A DNA stretch of 64,000 nt from Talaromyces rugulosus (GCF_013368755.1 NC_049566.1:4216001-4280000), one strand, 5' to 3'. Shown: positions 11,157 to 26,854, counted from the stretch's first letter. The notes: a model not told the origin generated them from the sequence alone. Made by a program: numbers and translations.

Positions 11157-12947
11157 ATGGCACCAATCCCTCCACAACGAATCCCCCCACCGCCACGACT
11201 TCGTCCACGCAGATCACCCTCCAAGGCCGCGACGCGCCTAGCGGGTTCGGTCCAGAAGTTTCTCAGTCTCAAAGTGGTGCTCTACGTCCTGCTAGGCACC
11301 GCTGCTGTCTTTGGTGTCGTAGTGCTGTGTTGGAAGCTCGGTTCTTTTGTACGCCAATTCACTCGAGGACGCATTCTTCAAAGCCAAAAGTCTTTCAAGA
11401 CTCGGTATATAAAAACATGGTACGGTTGGGTCCCGCAGGATCGGTACAATTCGCAACGCAGGGCGTGGAAACGAGTCCTGGGCAAGCCGTGGAGGTGGTT
11501 TTCCTGGACGGATTCCAACGACGACTATAGCTGGGTCTGGTGGGATTCGTCTTACTCCAAGTCGGAAAAGGTGACGCGAAGGGAATCTCGTCGCCAGTTC
11601 CAAAAGCTCAAACGCAGAGACAAGCATCCTGGTCCAAAGTCCAGGTCGAGTTTCCCTCCTTCCGATGATCGGTTAACGCCATCCAAGCAAACTTTTAGAA
11701 CACGCCCAGTCAAAACCACCAAGACCTCTCACGTTCCTCTTCTTGATAGTGAAGGTGCTAGCCCGTCTGTTGTCACTAGGAAATATACCCCTGATGTTCG
11801 AGTATCGTTGCATTATTCGATATATCTTACATATCCTCTCCACCTCAAGCCGCCAAGATCGAGACCGGATTGCATTCGCCTCAGCGAGTCTGACAATATT
11901 CCACAAAGAGCTAGGCCAGATGCCCAGTGGGCTTGTCTCACAAGTTCAGATCCATACAGAATAATTGCATGGCGGGCGCGGCGACATGCTAACGGCAAAG
12001 GAAACGAACTATTCTCGCTTTGCAACAACCGACGAGCGAAACGTCTTAGAATGTGGGCTGTAAACATGCAAATTCAACGTCCTCGCTCTATGTTACCATA
12101 TCAAGGTTCCCTCAATGGTTGTCCAGGAAGTCCCGTGTCGGAGTTTTTGAGTAGATGCTCGAATCAGCTGAGCTCGCTGCAACAACCTGACCGGGACAAA
12201 GCAGGTTTTGGCACGACCAGAAGAAATGTCCCGCAATATCAAGAAAATATTCCCTTTGATTTTGATGCTAGGTCGGATTGGACCTTGGTAGTCAACGGTG
12301 GGATACATTCTCTTTGGCAAAAATGCAATATCACCATCGCATCGGCAGCAACGCAAGAGACCAAAAATAACAGGCAGAAAACAAGTCCAAAGAATATGTC
12401 TGTTGACAGTTTGCTCGATGGTGAATTATGGTTTCTTGACGGACTGGACCGAAGACTGGAATGGCTACTTGGTGAATGCCAACCTGGTCGCAGGGGTTTC
12501 AGATTCCCGATTCTGCCTAGGACCTGCATGAGCAAACGTCCACCGATTGTTTATACATATCCTTGTTGCGCCTCTGTTGAACTCATGCGCCTCCACGGTG
12601 ATTCTAGGAACTCAGCAGGATGGACGAGAAATCAATCACGCGACAGGATATCGACAATAGTTCCCCAGGAAAGACCAAACACCACTCGTACCAGCCCTCG
12701 TATCAACTCTTGGAGGGCACAAGTGAATAAATGGCGCAGATATCGTGAAATTGAGGAGATAAAAAGCATTGTACAGTGTGGAAGCTCGGCCGAGGAGCCC
12801 CCGGACAGCGTTATTGACCCATCAAGTTGGATTCTTCGACGTCCTCCTCAGGGGTTTCCAATGTCAACGAAACAGAAAAATGCTTATTACTGTTGCGAAG
12901 CCGGTAGGTGGGAAAAATTCGAGGGTTGGCAGATGGACGGCAAATGA
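11157..12947 (+). CDS. Membrane-anchored basic fungal protein, unknown function
   Basis: A 597-residue open frame from ATG 11157. A proline/arginine-rich N-terminus is followed by one strong membrane segment near residues 40-60 (VVLYVLLGTAAVFGVVVLCW), then Trp/Arg/Lys-rich sequence. The C-terminal half contains LDRRLEWLLGECQPGRRGF, which I take as the conserved core of a Pezizomycotina family. Base composition between about 11780 and 12400 looks weaker than at either end. A small intron (for example from GTATCG near 11800) or strain-specific decay cannot be excluded. No enzyme motif is visible; topology suggests a single-pass protein with a large soluble domain. Confidence 0.5.
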   Translation: MAPIPPQRIPPPPRLRPRRSPSKAATRLAGSVQKFLSLKVVLYVLLGTAAVFGVVVLCWKLGSFVRQFTRGRILQSQKSFKTRYIKTWYGWVPQDRYNSQRRAWKRVLGKPWRWFSWTDSNDDYSWVWWDSSYSKSEKVTRRESRRQFQKLKRRDKHPGPKSRSSFPPSDDRLTPSKQTFRTRPVKTTKTSHVPLLDSEGASPSVVTRKYTPDVRVSLHYSIYLTYPLHLKPPRSRPDCIRLSESDNIPQRARPDAQWACLTSSDPYRIIAWRARRHANGKGNELFSLCNNRRAKRLRMWAVNMQIQRPRSMLPYQGSLNGCPGSPVSEFLSRCSNQLSSLQQPDRDKAGFGTTRRNVPQYQENIPFDFDARSDWTLVVNGGIHSLWQKCNITIASAATQETKNNRQKTSPKNMSVDSLLDGELWFLDGLDRRLEWLLGECQPGRRGFRFPILPRTCMSKRPPIVYTYPCCASVELMRLHGDSRNSAGWTRNQSRDRISTIVPQERPNTTRTSPRINSWRAQVNKWRRYREIEEIKSIVQCGSSAEEPPDSVIDPSSWILRRPPQGFPMSTKQKNAYYCCEAGRWEKFEGWQMDGK

Positions 12948-13426
12948 TGTGATATCGATTTTATCTTACATGTTGAAGTTACTGCCCTGGCAAGGGCAAA
13001 AAAGGGTCCCTGTCTGGGGCAATCTAGCTTGGTCATCCCAACTGGTTTTCCTTCGGCATTCACGGAGTGACGCATATTATTAGATTCGTTTAGTTGCTGG
13101 TTCAAGCGCTTGTTGAAGTTTATATATTCGTTATGATAGAAGTTATATCAATAGAAACAAACACGTACTTTCAAATAATTCATGCTAATATGTGCCTGTG
13201 TATATTACAATGACGCCAAGTGTTTTGATTAGAAAAATGCCGGAACTCCTGACTTCACTTCCAACTGCTGGTAAAATCCCTCTGCATGGAACCGGCCGGG
13301 ATTGTCGCGAGATTCTGGTAAGGAGTCATGCGCAGGGGAAAAGACGCGCGACGGGTTCATGGACGAATGAGTGTAACCCCGTATGAAATAAAATACAATA
13401 GATTCTCCTGCACAAAAGCATTGCGC
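12948..13426. other. Intergenic region between converging genes
   Basis: The 3' regions of the membrane-anchored unknown (+) and MRPL31 (-). No coding signal seen. Confidence 0.5.
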
Positions 13427-13947
13427 TTAAAAACCAGGAGGATTCACACGTTGGCTGACTCGTGTCCACTTGGGCAATTCTTTTGACACATCTGATTAGC
13501 ACTTCCTACATCTCTCAAGCGGGACTTTGGACCAACTCACTATGAATTCCCTTGCGGTATTTCTTTTCCTTGCGATCGTAGATTGTGTATTTGTCCTTTG
13601 GCAACATCTCCTGCTCCCGTGGCATCTCGTCGTACCATCGGTCGATTGCTTTGGCCATTGGCATGCCATTGCGCTCGAGGGCTGCTGCCACGGTATCAAC
13701 GACAGTATCGACTGCGCGAAGTCGTCTTCGTTGACGGAATTTCTGTCGGGGAGAGAGACGCCATGGGATTTTCCTGCGTAGAGAGTTAGGTTAGCCAGAG
13801 GATGTTTGCTTGTTTTCGTGTGGGCTGATAGAATGGTAGCGGCGCAGGAATCATTCCAGTCTTGCGTGCATAGCGAGCGTAATGTAATGGATGTCAGATC
13901 ACGTACCAGAGCAGACCGCCCAACCGCGGTAACGTCGGCTTGAACAT
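13427..13947 (-). CDS. MRPL31: Mitochondrial large-subunit ribosomal protein MRPL31 (mL60)
   Basis: Three exons: 13907-13947, 13541-13773 and 13427-13479, giving 108 residues. No long ORF reveals the gene because each exon is short. The N-terminus MFKPTLPRLGGLLWKIPWRL, the central MLPKDKYTIYDRKEKKYRKG and the end KLPKWTRVSQRVNPPGF match the fungal family, which is part of the mitochondrial 54S subunit. The basic N-terminus fits mitochondrial import. Intron 1 is GTACGT...GCAG. Intron 2 runs from GTGAGT to an AAG acceptor; a CAG closer to the branch site would break the frame, so AAG is forced. The start lies 360 bases from the divergent tafazzin start. Confidence 0.9.
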
Positions 13948-14307
13948 GGTGTGAAGATGGCGTGGTCCTAGTTTCAGTACCTTGTGATGTTTAGAGCAAG
14001 CATCCTCGGTGTTGCGGCTCGGGAGAAAAATGCCAGGCCGCGTGCGGGCGGTCAGAGCCGGCTGGCCACTCAGCACGAGCCCGCGCTTTTGCCCGTGAGT
14101 GGCCCGTCGTCTAGTATTATTATTATTGACATCGTGTTCTTGTTTCTTTTCCCTCTTTCTTTACAACCTTTATCTTCATTACTGTGTTGATACACACCTC
14201 CTCGATTCCTAGGCTGCATTGGTCAATGCCTGGCCGGCGTCTTTATATGGGTTTGTCGTGACTCTGGCCCGCGGCCCATCGCAAAATATTTTTCTACCTT
14301 GATCGCA
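13948..14307. promoter_or_regulatory. Divergent promoter region of MRPL31 and tafazzin
   Basis: A 360-base region between two head-to-head nuclear genes for mitochondrial functions (ribosome and cardiolipin remodelling). It contains a pyrimidine-rich tract around 14140-14200, a common feature of fungal core promoters. Co-regulation is plausible but not shown. Confidence 0.4.
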
Positions 14308-15675
14308 ATGTCTGTCGGCGCAACCGCTGACCGGCCCTCTGCCTGGTGGAGGGCCGGTTCTTCAATGACCATGGCCGAGATCGGGGCTCTATGTCGCGGC
14401 TTCTTGCTGGGACTGAGCAAGTTGGAGGTCAATGGCTTAGAGTCGTTTACTGAGCTGCTCGATTCCAGGCGAGATCCTACCACGAGGACACGCGGATTGA
14501 TTACTGGTAAGTTTTTTTCGGCTCCTGGTTTGTCCATTCCAGACGAGAGCACGGTCTAATTGATTTTTTTTTTTCGCTCGCAGTTTCGAACCATATAAGC
14601 GTGTACGTACGTACAAGAGCATTCCGAATGCGATGCCCACGAGAAATTACGCCGGCAAAAGACTGATCGATGACTCTAGGATGGATGATCCTCTTATGTG
14701 GGGGGCGTTGCCCTTGAAATATCACTTTAATCTACCCTCGTACAATCGACGCTGGGGCTTTGGCAGTCATGACATCTGTTTTGCTACTCGGTAATGACCC
14801 TCGCGATTGCTTTTTGTGGGCGGGTTAGGAACAAGATGGCTAACGAACACCCCAAATTCAGACCTGGCGCCATATTTTTCACACTGGGTCAAGTCCTGCC
14901 TACCCACCGTCTTGCTTATTCACCTCACGGCGGCCTATTCCAGTCAACCATAACACAAGGCATCCGCTTGCTCTCAAAGGGACCCTTCCCGGCTGACCCT
15001 CATTTCGCCAAAGTTGATATGCAGCGTTGGAGCTCTCGCAGTGTCTGTGTTGATCCATTCTCCGAGCTTCCTACCGCATACACCACCACCGGAGAGGATG
15101 CGACCATCGCCCCGTCGGCATACTCCTGCAACTCGCACTCGTGGATCCATATATTCCCCGAGGGGAAAATTCACCAAACCCCGCAGAAGATTATGAGATA
15201 CTTTAAATGGGGAGTGTCTCGGCTCATTCTGGAGTCTTCGGAATGCCCAGACGTCGTTCCAATCTGGATAGAAGGCACCGATGAAGTCATGCACGAAGAC
15301 CGCAAATTCCCTCGCTTTTTACCGCGGCCCTTCAAGTCGATCAGCGTCACATTTGGCAACAAAGCAGATCGAGAAGCCATCTTTGGCGACCTCCGGCGTA
15401 GGTGGAAACAGTTACGAGAAAAGGCAGAAAAGGCCAATCCTGCTGTGGCCCAGCTTCCTCTGGGTGTCCTAAGTGAGGAGCTGATGTTCGACAAAGAGGC
15501 CGTCCAGCTCCGAGAAGAATGCACAAGAAAAGTTCGCGAGCTTGTATTAGAAGTGCGCCGGTCTAGAGGCCTCCCCGACGAGGATCCAAAGGCAAGCTTG
15601 GTCGACACCTGGATCCAAGAAGGGCCGAAGAAGGAGGGGAAGATGAAGGATGACTCTTGGGTGCGGGACGCCTAA
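14308..15675 (+). CDS. TAZ1: Tafazzin, cardiolipin-remodelling transacylase
   Basis: Four exons: 14308-14506, 14584-14602 (only 19 bases), 14680-14790 and 14862-15675, giving 380 residues, almost the length of yeast Taz1. The acyltransferase motif NHISVMDDP (H70, D75) is assembled across three exons and supports both small introns. Further family signs are RRWGFGSHDICF, GAIFFTLGQVLPTHR, the FPEG motif at 208-211 and PIWIEG. Tafazzin moves acyl chains between phospholipids and cardiolipin at mitochondrial membranes facing the intermembrane space. An open frame entering exon 4 from 14794 is not the true start; it lies in intron 3. The gene is head-to-head with MRPL31. Confidence 0.92.
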
Positions 15676-16057
15676 GCGACCAAAATTCGAGGAGTGTTTG
15701 ATGTACAAAAATGTATTATTTACGGTAGTTCTAGAAGAGGACATGGGGTGACAGGGAAGTATTTTTTGTAGCATATACGTGTGTCTATTGCACCTACGCG
15801 ATAGGTGGCAATGATATCAGTGCAAATAGAATAAGTGAGCCCAGAAACATCGAACAATATTCGAAACTACATGCGTATGGAGATCTACTGTCTTTTTTTT
15901 TTTTTTTTTTTTTGGCAGTAACAATTATTCCCTTTCCGGAAAGTGGCGTGGTGGCGGGTCTATGTACACTACGGAGTCACTTCTCCGCGCACATCCCGTC
16001 ATCTGTTCTTTCAACACCGTCTGTATGCCTTGGCTGCACGGTGATACCTAGTTCTCC
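15676..16057. other. Intergenic region with a poly-T tract
   Basis: Between tafazzin and the next plus-strand gene. A 21-base T run occupies 15893-15913; no coding signal. Confidence 0.5.
15893..15913. repeat. 21-base homopolymer T run
   Basis: Uninterrupted T run in the upstream region of the gene at 16058. Such tracts exclude nucleosomes in fungi and are also prone to length errors in assembly. Confidence 0.8.
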
Positions 16058-17773
16058 ATGCCCAAAAAATATAACAAATACGCCTCTATCAAACCCGCTA
16101 ACACCGTCCACCCGTCGCTACAAGGGTCGTCCACTGGTCGGCAACATGGCTCCTCGTCAGCCTCTGGGGACCGCTCGGTAAACGACCTCATCCACCACCT
16201 ACGTCGCACCCAGGTAAATACCCCCGGGGAGGGCTCTGCGAATACGAACACGAGCACTGCTCTTCCACGAACATTGCATCCGACTCTTAGGAATATCTTT
16301 GCCGTTCCAGAGACGCCGCCACCACGACCCCGAAACAATGCGAGAGCGCGGTTTCGTAGGACCCCAGGTCCCCCTCCTCCGTCTAGCTGGCTCGAGAATA
16401 CTACACCGGATGATACAAGAACAAGGAAAAGAGAGGGTGTGTCTGTAGGCGATAGTCAAGTGCTTCACCGTCTTGAAAGGCTGCCTGGGGTGACGTTCCC
16501 GCCGAAAGATAGCCTACAGCACATGCTTTTGAAGTCTATGGCGACTAATTGGATGTGGCATGTGGATTATGATGGCGAATTCTTGCTGGAGCTTCCTGAT
16601 CGCATCAAAATTTTACTGTTGAGCTACATCGGCATGTACTCGCGGGACGTTCATCAGAATTTCCGGGCGTATGGACTATACAATCTATTTGCGATCTCAA
16701 ACGAAGACAACATCAGTATGGTAAAGGACATCACCCGTCTTGATATGAGCACTGCAGTGGGCTCTTGGATCAGCGTCAAAGCCTTAAGTAGCCAGCTTCT
16801 TGTCCCCGCCCCGGCAAGAAATTCAGCAACTATCCAAGAAGAGAAGGTTATTCCTGTGTCATGGGACGATGCTGCTGATGTTGAACAAGACTTTGACCCG
16901 GTGCTTTTTCCATCGTCACCATTGTCCAAGCCGACATCCCATATCCTTCGGTTTTCCAACTTGAGATATTTGTCGCTGGCGCATCCAAACCCTGTAAATG
17001 CTAAATGGGGGTCGCTTCTCAGCATGCTTCCCCACATTTCTACGCTGACCCATCTCTCTCTTGCCCACTGGCCCATACCAACATTTACTCCAAACGCAAT
17101 CCACACCCGCGTCCGCCATCCTACCATTCCGTCTCTCACATTTGCCGCTGGTGGAACAGACACGTATACAGCCGATGAGAACAACTGGGTCGAAGCAGCG
17201 GGCATTCTTCGCAAGCTTTGTCGTGCCACTTATTGCCTCAAGTGGCTTGACCTCGAAGGCTGCGGTGAATGGCTCGGCGCTCTAAGTTGGGATGGTCGCG
17301 CTACGGACGGTGGACAGCCATACGCCTCCCCATGGCCTGAATGGAACGGATCGTGGCGAGATATCGAGTGGATTGGCCTGGGACCGGGATGGCTCCCTTC
17401 ATGCAAAGGCGTTGATGATGACAGTGCCTCGTCGGCTCTCCCACTTGGAGCATCCATGCACGCCAATTTCCCACCGGGCGTCCGCCTCATAGTCGAAGAG
17501 TCACTACCTCCACGTGCCGGCCCAGACGACCTAACATCTATTTTGACCGATGACGACTTACGACAAGCCAATCTAGCAATTGAAAGACAGAAGCGAGTCA
17601 ACGAATGGAAAGCCTATGAGGATGAACTCCGCAAGGCTCGCAAAGTAGAAAATCACGTCCATGCCATCAGACGCGAACGTGGCGGGAAATGGATTCATTT
17701 TTCATTTGGCGGCGACGGTGACGAGGAGAGGAAACTGTTGGAGAAGGCTTTGAGAAATATAGACAGGCGGTAG
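16058..17773 (+). CDS. Conserved fungal protein of unknown function
   Basis: An intronless protein of 571 residues from ATG 16058. The first 130 residues are Pro/Ser/Arg-rich and probably disordered. From about 165 the sequence becomes globular: DRIKILLLSYIGMY, then NLRYLSLAHPNP and THLSLAHWPIP, which look like leucine-rich-repeat-like units, and LKWLDLEGCGEWL. The C-terminal 80 residues are charged and probably helical (ERQKRVNEWKAYEDELRKAR). This arrangement resembles an F-box-like or LRR adaptor, but no definite F-box is visible. No signal peptide or membrane segment. It follows tafazzin on the same strand. Confidence 0.65.
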   Translation: MPKKYNKYASIKPANTVHPSLQGSSTGRQHGSSSASGDRSVNDLIHHLRRTQVNTPGEGSANTNTSTALPRTLHPTLRNIFAVPETPPPRPRNNARARFRRTPGPPPPSSWLENTTPDDTRTRKREGVSVGDSQVLHRLERLPGVTFPPKDSLQHMLLKSMATNWMWHVDYDGEFLLELPDRIKILLLSYIGMYSRDVHQNFRAYGLYNLFAISNEDNISMVKDITRLDMSTAVGSWISVKALSSQLLVPAPARNSATIQEEKVIPVSWDDAADVEQDFDPVLFPSSPLSKPTSHILRFSNLRYLSLAHPNPVNAKWGSLLSMLPHISTLTHLSLAHWPIPTFTPNAIHTRVRHPTIPSLTFAAGGTDTYTADENNWVEAAGILRKLCRATYCLKWLDLEGCGEWLGALSWDGRATDGGQPYASPWPEWNGSWRDIEWIGLGPGWLPSCKGVDDDSASSALPLGASMHANFPPGVRLIVEESLPPRAGPDDLTSILTDDDLRQANLAIERQKRVNEWKAYEDELRKARKVENHVHAIRRERGGKWIHFSFGGDGDEERKLLEKALRNIDRR

Positions 17774-18015
17774 GCTACATATGTGGTGCGTAATGGTATC
17801 TTTGGACAGTCTAAAAAGCTTCGCTAGCTAAGAAGCAAACGAGCATATACCAATTGATGTACCGGACTATGTCATTACATATCAACCAATCTACTTCAAC
17901 GTTCCAACACAAGTAGCAGTACAATCGTCACATCCATATGCATTTAATTCCAGTAATATTGGAGACTTTTGATTTACAGGCCAATCGGCCGACACGATAT
18001 TAACTATCAACATAT

Positions 18016-19984
18016 TTACTTCTTCCGTCCTCGTGCATTGAACGTCTTCAATGGATCTGATTTTCGTCCTCCAGCACTGCCCTTTCTACCTTTGTTTCTA
18101 TTCTTTTCTCTCGCCTTGCGAATCCTATTCTCATTCGTCTTGCCAATACCGACATACCCTGCCGATCCGTCTGCGACAAGGCCCTTTCTACCCTTGGAAG
18201 GCATCAAGTATTCAGGGACATGCTTCAAATGCGGTTGAATCCTGACGGCGCGAATCTCGCCGTCATGTCTGAGCTGTCGCAATTCCTCCGGGTTTTCCTC
18301 AAAGTGCCTACGCAATTTTTCTGATTTGATCAGTTCCTGGCGGATTTCACGAGCCCGAGCTTCCTGGACGGCCAACCGAGTGACTGCGCGCAGAGCATCT
18401 GTCATCCGGTAGCGGAAGGAGTCGACCTGTTTCATTTCAAAGTGGTAGGGTTTTACTTCGCGGTCAAGTTTGGCTTGACGCTTGACGATCTTGGCGAGGA
18501 CAGCTTCGTCGTGTTTGGCGGTCGGATGGCTGGTCGGCTTGTGCTTGCCGAATTCTTCTTTGGGGACGACAAATGACAGGGCCATGCCGGTTTGGCCAGC
18601 TCGGCCGGTACGACCGATGCGGTGGGTATAAGATTTAGAGTTCGTGGGGAGGTCGAAGTTCAAGACACAGGCAACATTTTGGAAATCGATACCGCGAGAA
18701 ATGCCGTAATCCTTTTGTTTGCCGGTCAATTTTTGCTTCTTGTTATTCTTGGTCTTGGTCAATTGCCCTTGATCGACCTCGTCGTCACTAGAATCTTCAA
18801 TCTCGGTTTCGGCATCTTCAGGGTCCCCTTCTATTGCGGTTGAGGGCTTTTTAATCTTCTTCGTGCCTAGCACTTCTTGGTCATCCGCGGCAATAATGAT
18901 ATCGTAAACGCCCTTGTTGAACTCTTGAACAACATGGATACGAGAATTGGCCGGCAATTCAGAGTTGAGAACACAGCTCTTAATGCCAAACTGTTCCAAA
19001 AACAGCTTCAGACGATAACAGCGGTCGATGTCACCAACAAAAATGATGCACTTTCCCTTGACGAGTTGCAGCTTGAAGATGACGTAGGTAAGAAGAAATT
19101 TTTCGTCTTCGGCACATTTAACGGCAAATTGCGAGATGCCATCACCCTCATCCTCCGCCTCGGTCAATTTGAGTGTTACCGGGCTCCTGCAAAATAAACT
19201 CTTCAAAGTGTCGACTTCGTCCGTGAGAGTTGCGCTCATCAAAAACGTTTGGATGCCCCGGGGCACAGCTTTGGATAGCGCATTGATATCATCATCATAG
19301 CCATATGAAAGCACCAGATCCGCCTCGTCGATGACTACGTGCGTGAGCTGGTCGAGAGACAGTGCAGAGTTGTTGACATTCGCGAGCACACGAGCAGGTG
19401 TTGAAATGACAATATCCGGGAAATCAGCGAGCATGGCACGTTGCACAGCATCCGAGACCTTTTGTGTGAGGTTAACAGAGCGAATATCTTTTCCGCAGAA
19501 CGACGAAAACGAAACGACGACTCGTTGGACTTGCTCGGCAAGTTCTCTTGTCGGAACCAAGATGAGAGCAGAAATTGCCTTTAACGAGGTTTCATTCTAA
19601 TAGCAACTATTATTAGTCCAATCCACAAGTAGAGGCAAGTCAAATCTCATACAGCTTTTCTTTGGAGGATAGACTGCAGTATGGGCAGCACATATGCTGC
19701 TGTCTTGCCAGATCCAGTTTTGGCACGGGCTATATTGAACATGTCAGTCGCTCAGTATGAAAACGAATGAATTCACACAATGTCATACCTAATATATCTT
19801 TCCCCTCAAGGGCTAATGGAATGGCTTGGGATTGGACGAGCGTCGGCTTCGAGAAATTCTCTTTCACAAGCGCTTGGCGTAATCGCGAATCGAGATTGAG
19901 GCTCTCAAATGTGATTTCTTGCTCATCTGTGGCTTCCACCACCTCAGTAGACGGCACATCATTTTCGTCGAGCTTTCGTTTCAT
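18016..19984 (-). CDS. DBP9: ATP-dependent RNA helicase DBP9
   Basis: Three exons: 19789-19984, 19653-19729 and 18016-19596, giving 617 residues. It is a DEAD-box helicase of the nucleolus needed for 60S ribosomal subunit assembly. Visible motifs are a Q-motif region (residues 24-55), [10 protein letters not shown] (motif I, created by splicing exons 1 and 2), PTRELAEQ (Ia), DEAD at about 181-184 (II), MSATLTDE (III) and [11 protein letters not shown] (VI). The acidic insert before the [15 protein letters not shown] block and the basic end [12 protein letters not shown] are typical of DBP9. Both introns end in TAG. The gene converges with the conserved unknown at 16058 across about 240 bases. 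Confidence 0.93.
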
Positions 19985-20800
19985 TTTGAATGCGTCAGAT
20001 TTTGATTTGTTGGTAGCTGATGTTGTTGATAAAAGCCTCCCGCGAAAAAAAAGTTTTGGTGCTCGGCCCTATCAGCATATCCGGCCCGCTAGATTTTCCG
20101 GCTCACCGCCCTCATATCGGCATCTTTTTTGCCGCATACATGCACATGTATTCATGACATGTAATTCGCATCGATTATTGTGATGCGTGTTTCAAATTGA
20201 TTGCTCTGGAACACCCTACGGAGTATTATGGCTCTTAAGGGATTTGACAAAATGTACTGTGATATCAAACCTCCGACTTCAATTACCTGCATATACTATT
20301 TGACGTAGCAAACATAGACTATCCTTGGATATATAAAATTCGTGAATACTTTTGCATTTTCCTGTGGCAGCTGGGAATATACCAGTTGACCGATTCAAAT
20401 GTTGTCAACATCAATTACATGTGAACCACGTGCAGTTGACATATGTAAGTATTTCAAGGTAAGCACCAATTAATTGAAATTTGAATAGTTGGATTACATA
20501 GAATTGACGCATATTCGGCTGTAGCTATGACATTATCAATTGATATAGTATACTTTGAACTAATTTATAACAATACACTTTAAGAGAACATTGAACACAC
20601 ATGATAGCTGTTAGAATATTGTGGTTGATATTCTCATTTAAATCAATGACCCATGAAAATTTTGATGCCCAAAGCGCACAGGAAGACTGGTTTCCATTGC
20701 AGCAAACTTATTTGGATTAGCAAGTGACCATGGAATCGATATATCCTGAGAACAAAAATACCGTTCTAGGCTCCGTCCGTTCGCAAACGTTCAATGTTGA
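19985..20800. other. Intergenic region, AT-rich
   Basis: Upstream of DBP9 and downstream of the exonuclease pseudogene. No coding signal. The first 100 bases are probably the DBP9 promoter. Confidence 0.5.
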
Positions 20801-21721
20801 TTAAAAGGGGCTAATTGCCATGTGTCTTCCCTTACCATTGAAATGTTTACTCTGTGAAAGTAAGATCCTATTTATAGTGGCATCTTCGACTTGCTTTCTC
20901 TAGTAGGATGTTAACTGAGCGTCATATATTTTCCAGAGACGGGCCAAGTATTGCACGTCCTGGACGCAGTAGGACTGTATGTCCTTACTCAGGGGTCGTT
21001 GGTTGAATACTTTATAGCTGCCCCCGAGTTCAGGAGCAAACAACCCGCGGCCCTTGTCTTTCACAGCTAGCCAGGTTTGTTGTTCCTCCGTGGAGAGTTT
21101 CCCATCCTTTTCAATGCATTTGGATAAGCCGCTTAAGTATTTCTTGAACGATGGTCGCCGGGCAACCTCCATCAACTGTATGTCTTGAATTCCCGCCACG
21201 GAAACATCAAAATGGCTGTAGAGAGCATCCGAATCATTTGCTGACATCGAAAATTGCTTTTTGTATTTCAAAAGACTCGAGTATTTGCTTCAAAGTGCTC
21301 TGACCCTTACTTCCTGGAGTAACAAACGCCTTGTTGCCCAATGTATGAACATCCACTAGGTACGCTTCGTTGGTGGTCGAAATGTAAATTTGAATAATGG
21401 AAAGAGTGCCGTGCCTTGATAGGTTTTCACCCTCTAGGTCTAAATAAATCGAAGGAGGATTGTTCGGGAGGTTGCTCATGTTATCTACCAAGCTCGATAC
21501 TGCATTTTCTGTATCGATCATGGTAACCGTGAATGAGGCTTTTGAAGGGGCCATCGGCTTATTAAGAGGCAAAGGTGTGAACTTATCCGCGATACTGATG
21601 AATGTATCACCAGTCAAAGAGGAAAGTTCTTTTTCTGTTCTCAGAATACCTGTAAGTACGCTGTATTCGATATGTGGAATTTTTAGAAAACCTACTTACC
21701 GGTTTTGTCTTGCGACGCCAT
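20801..21721 (-). pseudogene. DEDDy-type 3'-5' exonuclease-like gene, broken by a frameshift and a stop
   Basis: Exon 1 is 21700-21721 (ATG 21721, MASQDKTG); after an intron at 21650-21699 the main exon runs from 21649. The first half has YLDLEGENLSRHGTLS with the first catalytic D and E. At 21237-21239 an extra A shifts the frame; the next frame continues with ANDSDALYSHFDV and then YCVQDVQYLARLW, the YxxxD of DEDDy nucleases. A TAG at 20900-20902 stands where Trp is expected, and the same frame continues for a further 32 codons of good sequence (RKQVEDATINRILLSQS) to a TAA at 20801. Two independent lesions argue for a pseudogene. A functional copy would be a small nuclease of the DNA polymerase A exonuclease fold. 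Confidence 0.8.
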
Positions 21722-25935
<4,214 letters not shown>

Positions 25936-26854
25936 GGTGAAATTGTGATATCATATGGAACCCGGGTCTGTAGATATACTCGATTTGGCTGGATTTGGTG
26001 ATTGCACATCGTTGTGACCTGTTGACGATTCTGATAGTATTTAATATTTAGCGTACTGTTTTCATGTTAGCTTTTAACGCGCAGTTCAAAGTTATATGAA
26101 GTGGGGACTTTCCTAAGGCAATGCTAGGATTTTCGTGGTTTGGCTTTCAAGTCAGTATTGACAGAAGTCGGTTAGAGAATCATAGCCACTTGTAAGTGGT
26201 TGTGCATTAGAGGTAAAAGTATGATAGATAATTAGTCCGTAGTTTCATTCCGCTTCTAAACAGAATGCAGGTAATGAAAAGCTGAAAGTAAAATGGAGCG
26301 CACAGGGCATGGTCGCAAGGGAGGATTTCTTTGGCCTATCGAAGTATTGCTATGACCACTGGTGTCGTGTGGATCGAGTTGGAAGTGATAAAGAATTAAC
26401 CTTACCGATGCTATCTTACCATAGTCAGGGATGGGCTCCGGGGTTTTGCTTCAAGGGCGCATATGCGAAGAATCCGGGAATTTGAATATTGCACCGTTGA
26501 CACCCAGGAAAGGCTTATGAGATTCGACAATAGGGACGTGGACCATAGATATTTCTGAAACCTGAGTAGGGACAGGGATCCGTAAAATTGTCGCTTGGGC
26601 AGTCGCAAAGGCGGTCTTGGAATGTGTATCCTAGGTATTAAAATCCATAGATCCAATATGCATGGAGAATCGAAGAAAGATATGTATAATGTCAGTATTG
26701 AAATACATTCAAATGATTTTGGTTCAACAAGTAGGAGCAAAAATGGTTCGAGCATCGCTAGACGCAGGGGAACAAACGTAGACAACGCTTATCACAATGA
26801 TGGTATTGGTAAAATCAATTAGTCTTTGAAAGGCTAAAGGGAGGGAGTGTCCGA
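25936..26854. other. Intergenic region between converging genes
   Basis: The 3' regions of the FAD/GcvT gene (+) and the Zn2Cys6 regulator (-). An open frame of 124 codons at 26411-26785 (-) is Leu/Ser-rich without protein-like features. Confidence 0.5.

Noticed and set aside
13527..13789. Plus-strand open frames of 68-84 codons
   Set aside because: They are the antisense of MRPL31 exon 2.
14794..15675. Tafazzin read as one 293-codon ORF starting at 14794
   Set aside because: Its first codons lie in intron 3. Three upstream exons restore the NHISVMDDP motif and a full-length 380-residue protein.
26411..26785. 124-codon minus-strand frame
   Set aside because: Leu/Ser-rich composition without domain or conserved signals; lies in a convergent 3' region.
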